A stretch of 64,000 nt of DNA, taken from positions 186,001-250,000 of the forward strand of contig JAHJWO010000042.1 of assembly GCA_018828145.1 (NCBI GenBank). The letters are read 5' to 3'. Under the pieces are notes generated by a model. It ran no database searches. It was given only the letters and a program-made list of their open reading frames with translations, and was not told the DNA's origin. The position numbers and the translations under genes are program-made. This DNA comes from Alphaproteobacteria bacterium (GTDB lineage: Bacteria > Pseudomonadota > Alphaproteobacteria > Rhizobiales > Devosiaceae). This document shows positions 8,614 to 17,506 of this stretch, one piece after another (position 1 is the stretch's first letter; each line of letters opens with the position of its first letter).

Positions 8614-11082
8614 TTACTCCGCTGCGACGCGGTCCTTGCCCTCTGCCGCCAGTTCATCGGGCGCAAAGTCATCCACCTTGACCACGCGGTCGGTCGCCTC
8701 ATCGGCCGCCCGCATGATGCCGGCCTCGTTGCCGCTCAGCACGCCCGCCGCAACGGCATCGTCGATCGCATCGCGATCCAGCCGCCGCTCGATGACGCCC
8801 TTGCGCGCCGCCTTGACGAACTTGGCCTCGATTTCCTCGGCCTCGGTCACCTTGATCAGCGCGTCTTCCAGAACGCCCGTCACGTCATTGGGGTCCATCG
8901 AGACATAGGTTCCCGTCGTCAGACGGTCGCGGAACGCGCCCGGCCGCAGCACGGCGCGCACGAAGCGATAGTTCACCCGGTCGCTGGCCGGCTTGGCATG
9001 GCGGCCCAGCGGGAAGCAGAGCACGCGCATTGCCCAGGCAAAGGCCGGATTGGGGAAATTGGCGAAGATTTCGCCGAAGCTCTTTTCCATCGCGGCAACG
9101 CGATCGGCCATGATCGCCTCGACCAGTTCCCGGTCCTCGGCAATCCGTCCTTCGTCCTCGAAGCGGCGCAGCGTGGCGGACATCAGGTAGAGCTCGCCCA
9201 GGATATCGGCCATGCGGCCGGAAATCTTCTGCTTGCGCTTGAGCGCCCCGCCCAGGAACACCGTCGTCCAGTCGGCGGTCAGCGCGAAGGCCTGGCTGTA
9301 GCGATGCAGCCGGCGATACCAATGCGCCATCGGCCCCTGGTTCGGCGTCGAGGCAAAGGCGCCGTTGGAAATGCCGTGCAGGAAGCTCGCTGCGATATTG
9401 CGCAGCATGAATTTCGTATGCCCCCCGAAGGCGCGATCGAACTGGTCGAGCCCCGCCTTCTTGTCCTTGTTCTGCACCGCCTCGATTTCCTTGTAGAGGA
9501 AAGGATGCGCCCGCAGCACGCCCTGGGCAAAGGTCATCAACGTGCGCGTCAGGATATTGGCGCCTTCCACCGTGATGGCCACCGGCGTCGCCATATAGCC
9601 GCCGAACAGATAATTGCCTGGTCCGTCCTGGATGGCGCGGCCACCGTGAATGTCGAAGCTGTCATCGACGCTGTCGCGCATGGCTTCGGTGGTGCGGTAT
9701 TTCAGCAGGGCCGAGATCACCGCGGGGCGCTGCCCCTCGTCCACCATCGACGCCGTCAGCCGGCGGCTCGCCTCATAGGTATAGGCGCGCTTGACCATCT
9801 CGCCGAGCGGCTCGGCCACGCCTTCCATGATGCCGACCGGAATGCCGAACTGCCGCCGCACCCGCGCATAGGCCGAGGTGACCCGCAGGGCCTGCTTGAT
9901 CGAGGTCGTGCCGATCGCCGGCAGCGAAATGGCGCGACCGGTCGACAGGCATTCCATCAGCATGCGCCAGCCCTGCCCGGCATAGTCCGTGCCGCCGATC
10001 AGGAAATCCATGGGGATGAACACATCCGTGCCGCGCACCGGGCCATTCATGAAGGCCTGCCGCGCCGGGAAATGCCGGCGGCCGATTTCGACGCCCGGAT
10101 GGTCATGCGGCACCAGCGCCAGCGTGATGCCGATCTCGGTGCCGCGCCCCAGGAGGTTGTCTGGGTCCTTGAGGATGAAGGCCAGGCCCACCAGCGTCGC
10201 GATCGGCGCCAGCGTGATGTAGCGCTTGTCGAAGCTGAGCTTGACGCCCAGCATTTCCTTGCCCTGATACGTGCCCTTGGTGACCACGCCGATATCGCGC
10301 ATGCCGCCGGCATCCGAGCCCGAATGCACCCCGGTCAGCGCAAAGCACGGCACTTCCAGCCCTTTCGCCAGGCGGCCCAGATACTTCTCTTTCTGCTCAT
10401 GCGTGCCGTATTTTTCCAGCAGTTCGCCCGGCCCGAGCGAATTGGGCACCATCACCGTGATGCCCGCCGCTACCGAGCGGCTGGAGATCTTCGAGACGAT
10501 CATCGACTGCGCCTGCGCGCCGAAGCCCAGCCCGCCATGCTCCTTGGCGATCAGCATGCCCAGGAACCCGTTATCCTTGAGGAATTGCCAGACTTCCGGC
10601 GACAGGTCCGCGCGATTGTTGCGCGTGTCCCAGTCGTCGATCATCGAGCAGACCACATTGGTAGGACCATCGATGAAGGCCTGCTCTTCGGCGGTCAGCG
10701 TCAGCGGGCGGATGGCAGTGAGCTTGTCCCAGTTGGGGCGACCCGAAAACAGCTCGGCATCCCAGCCGACCGTACCGGCATCGAGCGCTTCCTGCTCCGT
10801 CCGGCTGACCCGGGGAAGGATGGATTTGACCGCACCATAGATCGGCTTGATCAGCACCGGCTTGCGGATCGCCTCGACGCTGAGCACCAGCAGAAGCGCG
10901 CCGATCACCAGCAGCACCCAGCTGCCGGCCCCCAGGCCATAGCTGATGCCGCTATCGGGAAAATCGAGGCCTGCCAGTAGGCCGATCACCACCACGGCGA
11001 CGCCCCATTGCCACAGGGGACTCTCCCGCATGGCCAGAACAGCGAAGACGATGAGGCTGATCGCAATAAGCGCAAAGGTCAC
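8614..11082 (-). CDS. fadE: Acyl-CoA dehydrogenase FadE
   Basis: An 822-residue membrane-associated acyl-CoA dehydrogenase of the FadE type, far larger than soluble ACADs. It catalyses the first oxidation of beta-oxidation. Two N-terminal hydrophobic helices (FALIAISLIVFAVLAM and LWQWGVAVVVIGLLAGL, then a further GAGSWVLLVIGALLLVL) precede the dehydrogenase core, with landmarks LTGVHSGSDAGGM, GGRAIQDGPGNYL and YEASRRLTASMVDEGQRPAV. The C-terminal part is the DUF1974 extension. A GTG at 11082 is chosen because GGAGGG lies just upstream; an alternative start at 11127 lacks such a site. It heads the fadE-fadJ-fadI operon and is divergent from the acyl-CoA ligase. Confidence 0.9.
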   Translation of the reverse strand: MTFALIAISLIVFAVLAMRESPLWQWGVAVVVIGLLAGLDFPDSGISYGLGAGSWVLLVIGALLLVLSVEAIRKPVLIKPIYGAVKSILPRVSRTEQEALDAGTVGWDAELFSGRPNWDKLTAIRPLTLTAEEQAFIDGPTNVVCSMIDDWDTRNNRADLSPEVWQFLKDNGFLGMLIAKEHGGLGFGAQAQSMIVSKISSRSVAAGITVMVPNSLGPGELLEKYGTHEQKEKYLGRLAKGLEVPCFALTGVHSGSDAGGMRDIGVVTKGTYQGKEMLGVKLSFDKRYITLAPIATLVGLAFILKDPDNLLGRGTEIGITLALVPHDHPGVEIGRRHFPARQAFMNGPVRGTDVFIPMDFLIGGTDYAGQGWRMLMECLSTGRAISLPAIGTTSIKQALRVTSAYARVRRQFGIPVGIMEGVAEPLGEMVKRAYTYEASRRLTASMVDEGQRPAVISALLKYRTTEAMRDSVDDSFDIHGGRAIQDGPGNYLFGGYMATPVAITVEGANILTRTLMTFAQGVLRAHPFLYKEIEAVQNKDKKAGLDQFDRAFGGHTKFMLRNIAASFLHGISNGAFASTPNQGPMAHWYRRLHRYSQAFALTADWTTVFLGGALKRKQKISGRMADILGELYLMSATLRRFEDEGRIAEDRELVEAIMADRVAAMEKSFGEIFANFPNPAFAWAMRVLCFPLGRHAKPASDRVNYRFVRAVLRPGAFRDRLTTGTYVSMDPNDVTGVLEDALIKVTEAEEIEAKFVKAARKGVIERRLDRDAIDDAVAAGVLSGNEAGIMRAADEATDRVVKVDDFAPDELAAEGKDRVAAE

Positions 11083-11239
11083 GGCATGCCCTCCATGGCG
11101 CCACTCACGCCAGCACGGGCGGAGCAACTCAATCCCAGAACGTCAGACCAGTCGCCGAATCGTTCGGCTTGGTCGTTGGGCCTGCCGCGCCGGGATCATA
11201 ACGCGGGCGGACCCTGTTGTTGAGGCTAGTTTAGCAAGG

Positions 11240-11255
11240 TTTACGTATACGTCAA
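11240..11255. promoter_or_regulatory. Putative MerR-family (LiuR-like) operator, fadE side
   Basis: TTTACGTATACGTCAA is an imperfect palindrome (ACGTATACGT core) in the fadE promoter region. Its partner at 11430-11445, read in reverse complement, is TTTACGTTAGCGTCAA, matching 13 of 16 positions. The pattern resembles TTGACGTTNACGTAAA-type sites known for LiuR-like MerR regulators of acyl-CoA catabolism. Assignment to the nearby MerR protein is inference. Confidence 0.6.
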
Positions 11256-11429
11256 CCAATCGCCGTTTACTGCCCCTCATCACCTCTCCCTTTTTGGGGG
11301 AGCTAGAGCGCCTTCGGGTCGAGTGAGGGGGGCCTTTCTGCCCACATCCCATAGGGCATCCTCGGCCGCCTCCGACCAAACCTGCCCTGCACGTCAACGC
11401 CAAACCCCTCCACAAGTTCGGACAGCCGT

Positions 11430-11445
11430 TTGACGCTAACGTAAA
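11430..11445. promoter_or_regulatory. Putative MerR-family (LiuR-like) operator, acyl-CoA ligase side
   Basis: TTGACGCTAACGTAAA lies about 67 bases upstream of the chosen ligase start. It is the inverted counterpart of the site at 11240-11255. MerR regulators typically bind such elements between or near -35 and -10. I could not place a confident -10. Confidence 0.6.
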
Positions 11446-11511
11446 GCCATGAAATATTCGTCTCACAAGGGCGACAAGCCCAACTGCCGAAAACGGCATA
11501 TGGAGGAAGCC

Positions 11512-13224
11512 ATGGACACCAAGCTCGATACCGCTGCCCCCCTGCGCCCCTGGATCGCCAGCTATCCCGACGGCATCGCCTGGGATGTCGAGCTCGACAC
11601 CAGGCCCGTCCATGAGCAGGTGCTCGCCGCCTGCGCCAGGAATCCCTCCGCCGTGGCCCTCGATTTCCTTGGCGGCACCACGACCTTTGGCGATCTGGCC
11701 AAGAAGATCATCGCCTTTGCCGGCGCCCTCCAGCACCAGTTCGGCGTCACCAAGGGCTCCAGGGTCGCGCTGATGCTGCCCAACACGCCCTTCTATCCCA
11801 TCGCCTATTATGCCGTGCTGCGTGCCGGCGGCACCGTGGTCAACTGCAACCCGCTCTACACCGTGCACGAGCTCAGCCACATCACGGCCAATGCCGGCGC
11901 CGACATCATGGTGACGCTCGATCTGCAGCAGATTTTCGAGAAGGCCGAAAAGCTGGTCGAGGCGGGTCACGTCAAGTCGCTGGTCGTCTGCCACTTCCCC
12001 GATGCCCTGCCGCTGGTCAAGAAAATCCTGTTCTCGGTGGTCAAGCGCAAGGATCTGGCAAAGCTCGGCGCTTCGCCCGTCGCCGACCGCATCGTGCATT
12101 TCCACGACATGATCGGCCGCAACGAGACGCCCGACGCGGTCGTCATCGATCCGAAAAACGACATCGCCGTTCAGCAATATACTGGCGGCACAACGGGCAT
12201 TCCCAAGGGCGCCCTGCTCACCCATGCCAATATCGCGGCCAATATGAGTCAGATCGACAAATGGGGTTGTGGCCTGTTCTACCCGCCCAGCAAGGTCGTC
12301 GCCGTCCTGCCCTTCTTCCACATCTTCGCCATGACCGTCTGCATGAACGTGCCGCTCTGCAACGGCACCCAGGTGGTTATGCTGCCGCGCTTCGAGCTCA
12401 AGGCGCTGCTCAACCTGCTGGCCCGCACCAAGGCCAATGTCCTGCCCGCCGTGCCCACCCTGCTCAATGCCATTGCCCGCGCCGACAGCGTCACGCCCGA
12501 ACACCTGGCCAGCCTTGAAGTCTGCATATCCGGCGGCGCCGCCCTGGCCGACGAGGTGCGCCACGCCTTTGCCAAGAAGTCCAAGGCGATCCTGGCCGAA
12601 GGCTATGGCCTCACCGAAGCCTCCCCCGTGGTCTGCTGTGCCGCCCTGCGCGTCGCCTCCAAGCCCATGTCGATCGGCCTGCCCCTGCCCGCCACCGATA
12701 TCCGCTTCGTCAATATCGACACCAGCCAGCCCGTCGGCATCGGCGAGGATGGCGAATTGCAGGTCAAGGGTGCCCAGGTCATGGCCGGCTATTGCGACAA
12801 TCCCGACGCCACCCGGGACGCCTTCATGGATGGCTGGCTGCGCACCGGCGATGTCGGTCACATGGACGAGGACGGCTATGTCTTCCTCGTCGACCGCATC
12901 AAGGACCTGATCATCTGCTCGGGCTTCAACGTCTATCCCCGCACCATCGAGGAAGCGCTGATGACCCATGAAGCGGTGGAGGAGACCAACGTCATTGGCG
13001 TGCCCGACGAATATCGCGGCGAAGCCCCCGTCGCCTATGTCAAGCTCAAGGCCGGCCAGACCATCACCGAGGAAGCCCTCAAGCATTTCCTCGCCGAGCG
13101 TCTCAACAAGATCGAGATGCCCAGGCAGATCATCTTCAAGGACGCCTTGCCCAAGACCCTGATCGGCAAGCTCAGCAAGAAAGAGCTGCGCGCCGAATAT
13201 GCCGAGCGGAAGGCCCACAAGTGA
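11512..13224 (+). CDS. Long-chain acyl-CoA ligase (AMP-binding)
   Basis: A 570-residue adenylate-forming enzyme that would activate fatty acids to acyl-CoA for the neighbouring beta-oxidation enzymes. It shows the AMP-binding P-loop-like motif YTGGTTGIPKGALLTH, the YGLTEASPV motif, DGWLRTGDVGHMDEDGYVFLVDRIKDLI, and a C-terminal catalytic lysine in LPKTLIGKLSKKELR. The ATG at 11512 (MDTKLDTAAPLRPW) is chosen because GGAGGAAG precedes it. The open frame reaches back to 11449. It overlaps the MerR gene by 4 bases. Functional relation to FadD is likely, though chain length cannot be judged. Confidence 0.9.
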   Translation: MDTKLDTAAPLRPWIASYPDGIAWDVELDTRPVHEQVLAACARNPSAVALDFLGGTTTFGDLAKKIIAFAGALQHQFGVTKGSRVALMLPNTPFYPIAYYAVLRAGGTVVNCNPLYTVHELSHITANAGADIMVTLDLQQIFEKAEKLVEAGHVKSLVVCHFPDALPLVKKILFSVVKRKDLAKLGASPVADRIVHFHDMIGRNETPDAVVIDPKNDIAVQQYTGGTTGIPKGALLTHANIAANMSQIDKWGCGLFYPPSKVVAVLPFFHIFAMTVCMNVPLCNGTQVVMLPRFELKALLNLLARTKANVLPAVPTLLNAIARADSVTPEHLASLEVCISGGAALADEVRHAFAKKSKAILAEGYGLTEASPVVCCAALRVASKPMSIGLPLPATDIRFVNIDTSQPVGIGEDGELQVKGAQVMAGYCDNPDATRDAFMDGWLRTGDVGHMDEDGYVFLVDRIKDLIICSGFNVYPRTIEEALMTHEAVEETNVIGVPDEYRGEAPVAYVKLKAGQTITEEALKHFLAERLNKIEMPRQIIFKDALPKTLIGKLSKKELRAEYAERKAHK

Positions 13225-13613
13225 CCCGCGCCACCCCCGAAACGCGCGACCTCTTCGCCATAGCCGAACTCGCCAAGGAGTTCGGCATTTCGACCCGCGC
13301 CATCCGCTTCTACGAAGCCAAGGGCCTGCTCTCGCCCGAGCGCGTCGGCGCCACCCGCGTCTTCCGCCGCCGCGACCGCGCCCGGCTGATCCTCATCCTG
13401 CGCGGCAAGCGGCTGGGCTTTTCGCTGCGCGACATTTCCGACTATCTCAGCCTCTACGACGCCAATCGCAGCCAGCAGGTCCACCTGCTGACCGCCAAGG
13501 TCGACGAGCGCCTCGCCTCCCTCGAAGCCCAGCTCCAGGACCTGCAGACCACCATCGCCGAACTGCGCGAAATCCGGAAACTGGCCGGCGAACGGCTGGA
13601 CAAGACGGGCTGA
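13221..13613 (+). CDS. MerR-family transcriptional regulator (LiuR-like)
   Basis: A 130-residue DNA-binding protein. An N-terminal winged helix-turn-helix of the MerR type is plain: FAIAELAKEFGISTRAIRFY followed by EAKGLLSPER and VFRRRDRARL. A C-terminal helix (residues about 80-125) should form the dimer coiled coil. There are no cysteines for metal sensing, so a metabolite sensor, plausibly acyl-CoA as for LiuR, is more likely than metal. It starts at GTG within the GTGA overlap with the ligase stop, so it is cotranscribed with the gene it probably controls. The two 16-bp palindromes upstream are candidate targets. Confidence 0.88.
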   Translation: MTRATPETRDLFAIAELAKEFGISTRAIRFYEAKGLLSPERVGATRVFRRRDRARLILILRGKRLGFSLRDISDYLSLYDANRSQQVHLLTAKVDERLASLEAQLQDLQTTIAELREIRKLAGERLDKTG

Positions 13614-13622
13614 TCTACCTTC

Positions 13623-13645
13623 CCTTCTCCCCTTGCGGGAGAAGG
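13623..13645. terminator. Hairpin between convergent merR and UVR-motif genes
   Basis: A perfect 9-bp stem (CCTTCTCCC / GGGAGAAGG) with a 5-base loop lies 10 bases after the merR stop. There is no clear T-run on either strand, so it may be a repeat-type hairpin that doubles as a bidirectional terminator. Confidence 0.45.
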
Positions 13646-13669
13646 TGCCCGAAGCGCGGATGAGGGGTC

Positions 13670-13957
13670 CTACTTCCGCCCCTTCACATTCTTCGTCATC
13701 AGATCCGGCTTCTTCGGCTTGACCCAGCCCTTGGGCGGCTGGCGCACCGGCACCTGCGTGCCCAGCCCCATCGCCCCCGGCGGCGGCTGGCCGACCGTCA
13801 CCGTATCGGCATCGCCCGGCTGCAGCGGCGCCTCGCCCTTGATCCGCGCCATCTCGTTGCGCAAGCTGGTCGCCGTCTCGAAATCCATCGCCTCGGCTGC
13901 CGCCTGCATCTGTTTTTCCAGCGCCACCAGGCGCTCGTGAATGGATCGCGATGACAT
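13670..13957 (-). CDS. Small UVR-motif protein in DNA ligase operon
   Basis: A 95-residue protein with an N-terminal helix pair matching the UVR motif of UvrB/UvrC (RLVALEKQMQAAAEAMDFE then AATSLRNEMARIK-like spacing; seen as ETATSLRNEMARIK). In UvrB and UvrC that motif mediates their mutual contact. The rest is proline-rich and disordered-looking and ends in a basic tail KNVKGRK. The ATG at 13957 has AGGAGG five bases upstream, within the ligase stop region; a GTG one codon earlier is possible. It lies 9 bases after the ligase gene, so cotranscription is nearly certain. A role as adaptor in repair is inference. Confidence 0.82.
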   Translation of the reverse strand: MSSRSIHERLVALEKQMQAAAEAMDFETATSLRNEMARIKGEAPLQPGDADTVTVGQPPPGAMGLGTQVPVRQPPKGWVKPKKPDLMTKNVKGRK

Positions 13958-13966
13958 CACATCCTC

Positions 13967-15544
13967 CTAGCTGGCCGCCACGAACACGGCCATATCCGCC
14001 AGCGTCGCCGCCTCGCTGGCCGGCTTGTCCCAGCGGATCCGGCTGATGCGCGGAAACCGCAGTGCCACGCCCGATTTGTGCCGCGTACTCTCCTGCGCCG
14101 AGTCGAACGCCACCTCGAATACCAGTTCCTTCTTCACCTCGCGCACCGGCCCGAAGGCCTGGAGCGTATTGGCCCGGATCCATTTGTCGAGCAGCTTCAG
14201 CTCCTCATCGGTGAAGCCGAAATAGGCCTTGCCGATCGGCACGATCTCATTGCCCTTCCACACGCCAAACGTATAGTCCGAATAGAACGAACTCCGCTTG
14301 CCGTGTCCGCGCTGCGCATACATCAGCACGGCATCCACCACATTGGGGTCGCGCTTCCATTTGAACCAGTAGCCCTTGGGCCGCCCTGGGACATAAGGGC
14401 TGCTCCGCAGCTTGATCATCACGCCCTCGTGCCCAAGTTCATCCGCCCCCTGCCGCCGCTGCGCCGCCAGGTCGTCCCAGTCGGCAAAGGGCAGCACTTC
14501 GGAAAGGTCCAGCCGCGTCTGCGGATTGGCCTTGAACCATGCCTCCAGCCGCGCCCGCCGCGCGGTCCAGTCCAGCACCCGCACGTCCTCGCCCTCGTCA
14601 AACAGGATATCATAAACCCGGATGAAGGCCGGGCTCTCCTTGAGATGCTTGGGGCTCGCCACCTTCTTGTTCAGCCGCTGCTGCAGGTCGTTGAAGCTGC
14701 CGGGGTCGAAATCCTTGCCCACCAGCAATTCCCCGTCCAGCACCGCCATGCCCTGCACATTGTCCACGATGTCGGGAAAGGCCGGCGCGATATCGTCGCC
14801 CGTGCGTGAAAACAGCGACACCGTCCCCCCGCCGAGCACGAGTTGGACCCTTATGCCGTCCCATTTCCACTCGGCTGCGAAATCCTGCGGATCGAGCTTG
14901 CCCAGGTCCTTTTCCTCGTCGATCGGATTGCTCAGCATCAGCGGGTGGAACCGCGCCGATTGATCGATATCGGGCCGCTCCGCCTTGCCATCCAGCCAGG
15001 CAAACAGCTCGGTATAGGGCACCTTGAGCCCGTGCCAGACCTCCTCGATCTCCTGCACCGGCACGCCGCTCATCTCCGCCAGCGCCGTCTTGGCCAGCCG
15101 CGCCGAAACCCCGATGCGCAGCGCCCCCGTCGCCAGCTTCACCAGCGCCCAGCGCTCATTGATCCCCGCCTGCGTCAGCAGGGCCGCGATCAGCTTGGGC
15201 AGGTCCGACTTGCTTGTCGTGTTGAACAGCTCGATCAGGTCGGTCAGCGAGGGCAGGTCGCCCTCCGCCCCATGATGCGGCCAGATCAGCGCAATGGTCT
15301 CGCCCAGGTCCCCGACATAGTCATAGCTCATGGCGAACAGCGTCTCGTCCACCTCGCGCAGCACCGTTTCCTTGAGCAAGGCCGGCTTCACATTGCGGAA
15401 GGTCAGCGCCCCGGTCAGCACTGCCAGCGCAAAGCCCCGGTCCGGATCCGGTACCTCGCGGAAATACTGCGTCAGCGCCGTCAGCTTGCGCGTCCGCGAC
15501 GGCGTTAGCGCCAGCAGTTCGAGCAATTGGGCAAAGCGCTTCAT
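13967..15544 (-). CDS. ATP-dependent DNA ligase (LigC-type, ligase-associated repair cluster)
   Basis: A 525-residue ATP-dependent ligase that seals DNA nicks. The N-terminal 200 residues are the ligase DNA-binding-type domain. The nucleotidyl-transferase active site is AEWKWDGIRVQ, with the AMP-accepting lysine at about residue 227, followed by LFSRTGDDIAP, VLDGELLVG, EGVMIKL and the OB-fold motif KGYWFKWKRD. The ATG at 15544 (MKRFAQLLEL) overlaps the exonuclease stop by 4 bases. The layout matches the bacterial cluster in which such a ligase is paired with a metallo-beta-lactamase exonuclease. The helicase and phosphoesterase partners of that cluster are not adjacent here. Confidence 0.92.
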   Translation of the reverse strand: MKRFAQLLELLALTPSRTRKLTALTQYFREVPDPDRGFALAVLTGALTFRNVKPALLKETVLREVDETLFAMSYDYVGDLGETIALIWPHHGAEGDLPSLTDLIELFNTTSKSDLPKLIAALLTQAGINERWALVKLATGALRIGVSARLAKTALAEMSGVPVQEIEEVWHGLKVPYTELFAWLDGKAERPDIDQSARFHPLMLSNPIDEEKDLGKLDPQDFAAEWKWDGIRVQLVLGGGTVSLFSRTGDDIAPAFPDIVDNVQGMAVLDGELLVGKDFDPGSFNDLQQRLNKKVASPKHLKESPAFIRVYDILFDEGEDVRVLDWTARRARLEAWFKANPQTRLDLSEVLPFADWDDLAAQRRQGADELGHEGVMIKLRSSPYVPGRPKGYWFKWKRDPNVVDAVLMYAQRGHGKRSSFYSDYTFGVWKGNEIVPIGKAYFGFTDEELKLLDKWIRANTLQAFGPVREVKKELVFEVAFDSAQESTRHKSGVALRFPRISRIRWDKPASEAATLADMAVFVAAS

Positions 15545-16539
15545 TCCTCCGCGCCCTCCCCGCCATCGTCTTCGAAGCCCTGGATATTGAGCGGCTCGGC
15601 CTGCAGCCCCTGCGTCCGGCACCAGTAGACCAGCGCATCCTCCCGCCCATGCGTCACCCACACGGTCTCGGCCTTGGTCTCGTGGATGGTCTGCTGCAAT
15701 TCGCCCCAGTCGCAATGGTCCGAAATCACCAGCGGCAGTTCCACCAGCGCCTGCCGCGCCCGCTGCTTGACGCTCATCCAGCCCGAAGCCTGGCACGTCA
15801 CCGGGTCGGGAAAGCGCCGGCTCCAGCGGTCGCGGATGGCTGCCGGAGGCGCGATGACGATCTGTCCTGCCATCGCCGCCTTGGGCATGCCCGTGGCCGG
15901 GATCAGCGTCCCGAGCGGCACGCCCCTTTCCTCATAGAGCTCACACAGCCGGATCATCGCGCCATGCAGATAGATCGGCTGGTCCCAGCCGGCATCGCGC
16001 AACAGCCCGATCACCCTTTGCGCCTTGCCCAGGGCATAGCACCCCACCATGTGGCAGCGTTCCGGCTGGTCGGCCACCGACTTCAGCAGCCGCCCGATCT
16101 CGACACTCGGATGCGGATGCTGGAACACCGGCAGCCCGAATGTCGCCTCGGTCACCAGCAGGTCGCATTCGACCAGTTCATAGGGCTGCGAGGTCCGGTC
16201 GGGCAGGCGCTTGTAGTCGCCGGTCACCACCACCCGCTGCCCGTCCTTCTCGATCAGCACCTGCGCCGATCCAAGCACATGTCCGGCGGGGAAAAACGTG
16301 ATCGTCAGATCGTCGATGGTGAGCGGCACACCGAAATCCAGCGCCTCGAACCGCCCGGCGCAATCCTCGCCATAGCGCACTTTCATGATGGCGATCGTAT
16401 CCGGCGTCGCCAGCACCGAACCATGCCCGCTCCGCGCGTGATCGGCATGGCCATGCGTGATGATCGCCCGCTCCTTGGGCGTGGACGGATCGATGAAGGC
16501 CTCGATAGCGCGGATATGGAGGTTTCGGTCCAGCAGCAT
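15541..16539 (-). CDS. Ligase-associated DNA exonuclease, metallo-beta-lactamase fold
   Basis: A 332-residue nuclease of the beta-CASP-like metallo-beta-lactamase family. The metal-binding motif THGHADHARSGHG is present near residues 28-40, then FFPAGHVLGSAQV and VVVTGDYKR supply further ligands, and DLLVTEATFGLP is the conserved acidic block. Such proteins act on DNA ends and belong to the ligase-associated DNA damage response cluster. It is the first gene of the exonuclease-ligase-UVR protein operon and is divergent from an aldo/keto reductase across 79 bases. The ribosome site is weak (GAGAAAG). Confidence 0.9.
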   Translation of the reverse strand: MLLDRNLHIRAIEAFIDPSTPKERAIITHGHADHARSGHGSVLATPDTIAIMKVRYGEDCAGRFEALDFGVPLTIDDLTITFFPAGHVLGSAQVLIEKDGQRVVVTGDYKRLPDRTSQPYELVECDLLVTEATFGLPVFQHPHPSVEIGRLLKSVADQPERCHMVGCYALGKAQRVIGLLRDAGWDQPIYLHGAMIRLCELYEERGVPLGTLIPATGMPKAAMAGQIVIAPPAAIRDRWSRRFPDPVTCQASGWMSVKQRARQALVELPLVISDHCDWGELQQTIHETKAETVWVTHGREDALVYWCRTQGLQAEPLNIQGFEDDGGEGAEE

Positions 16540-16618
16540 CGCTTACTTTCTCGCTTGCGCAATGGAACGAGCCATAGTCGCATCAGGTTGCTCCAGCAGA
16601 CAATCAAGGTGAACGCAC

Positions 16619-17455
16619 ATGCGCGATATTCCAACCACCGCTCTGCCAGACGGCACGTCCATCCCGATTTTTGGCCTCGGCACCTGGAAAATGGGCGAGC
16701 GCAACGCCGACATAGCCGGCGAAGTCGCTACCTTGAGAGCCGGGATCGATCAGGGCGTAACCCTGTTCGACACCGCCGAAATGTACGGCTCGGGCGGCGC
16801 CGAACAGGTGTTGGGCGAAGCCATTGCCGGCAGACGTGACGCTACATTTCTGGTCAGCAAGGTGTTGCCGTCAAATGCCGGTCGCGTCAGGGCGATCGCC
16901 GCCTGCGAAGCGAGCCTCAAGCGCCTCGGGACCGATCGGCTCGACCTCTATCTGCTGCATTGGCGCGGCTCGGTGCCACTGGCCGAAACCGTGCGCGCCT
17001 TCGAGGATCTGGTCAGGGCTGGCAAGATCCTGCGCTGGGGCGTCTCCAATTTCGATCCGTCCGATCTTGCCGAACTCGATGCCATCTCCCGCAACTGTGC
17101 CGCCAATCAGGTGCTCTATAACCTGACCCGGCGTGGCATCGAGTTCGACCTGCTGCCCCAGGCGCAGCGCCGCGCCATGCCGGTGATGGCTTACTCCCCC
17201 ATCGAGCAGGGCGCCCTGCTCAATGACGCCACGCTTGCAGACATCGCCGACGGGCACGGGGCGACGCCCGCCCAGATTGCCCTGGCCTGGGTGATGCGCC
17301 GGCCCGGCGTCATTGCCATCCCGAAAACCGGCCGGGCCGAGCGGGTGAGCGAAAACCTCGGTGCTCTCGACATCGAACTCACCGAGGCCGACCTGGCGAA
17401 GCTCGACAGGGCCTTTCCACCGCCCCGGCGCAAGCAGACGCTGGAGATGATCTAG
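16619..17455 (+). CDS. Aldo/keto reductase
   Basis: A 278-residue NADPH-dependent oxidoreductase with the TIM-barrel AKR fold. The catalytic tetrad is visible: Asp and Tyr in [13 protein letters not shown], Lys in FLVSKVLP, and His in YLLHWRG. The end carries the cofactor-binding segment [18 protein letters not shown]. It probably reduces small aldehydes or ketones in the cytoplasm, but the substrate is not predictable. It is a single gene, divergent from the exonuclease operon and convergent with the M16C protease gene. Confidence 0.9.
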   Translation: MRDIPTTALPDGTSIPIFGLGTWKMGERNADIAGEVATLRAGIDQGVTLFDTAEMYGSGGAEQVLGEAIAGRRDATFLVSKVLPSNAGRVRAIAACEASLKRLGTDRLDLYLLHWRGSVPLAETVRAFEDLVRAGKILRWGVSNFDPSDLAELDAISRNCAANQVLYNLTRRGIEFDLLPQAQRRAMPVMAYSPIEQGALLNDATLADIADGHGATPAQIALAWVMRRPGVIAIPKTGRAERVSENLGALDIELTEADLAKLDRAFPPPRRKQTLEMI

Positions 17456-17506
17456 GCGCGTGTCGCCATGGCGCCGTATTGCTTCCCGGCAAGAAGGCGA
17501 GAGCCG

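Larger units (their letters stand above)
11083..11511. other. Divergent promoter region between fadE and the acyl-CoA ligase gene
   Basis: About 430 bases without a convincing gene. It contains two similar 16-bp sites (11240-11255 and 11430-11445), one close to each gene, and one short hairpin near 11283-11300 (CTCCC TTTTTG GGGGAG). An in-frame ATG at 11449 extends the ligase frame, but it lacks a ribosome site and would overlap the right-hand 16-bp site. Confidence 0.7.

Noticed and set aside
11143..13218. 691-codon open frame on the minus strand opposite the acyl-CoA ligase
   Set aside because: Shadow of the ligase gene; repetitive Asp/Gly/Val composition, no recognised motif, and the ligase frame has intact active-site motifs.
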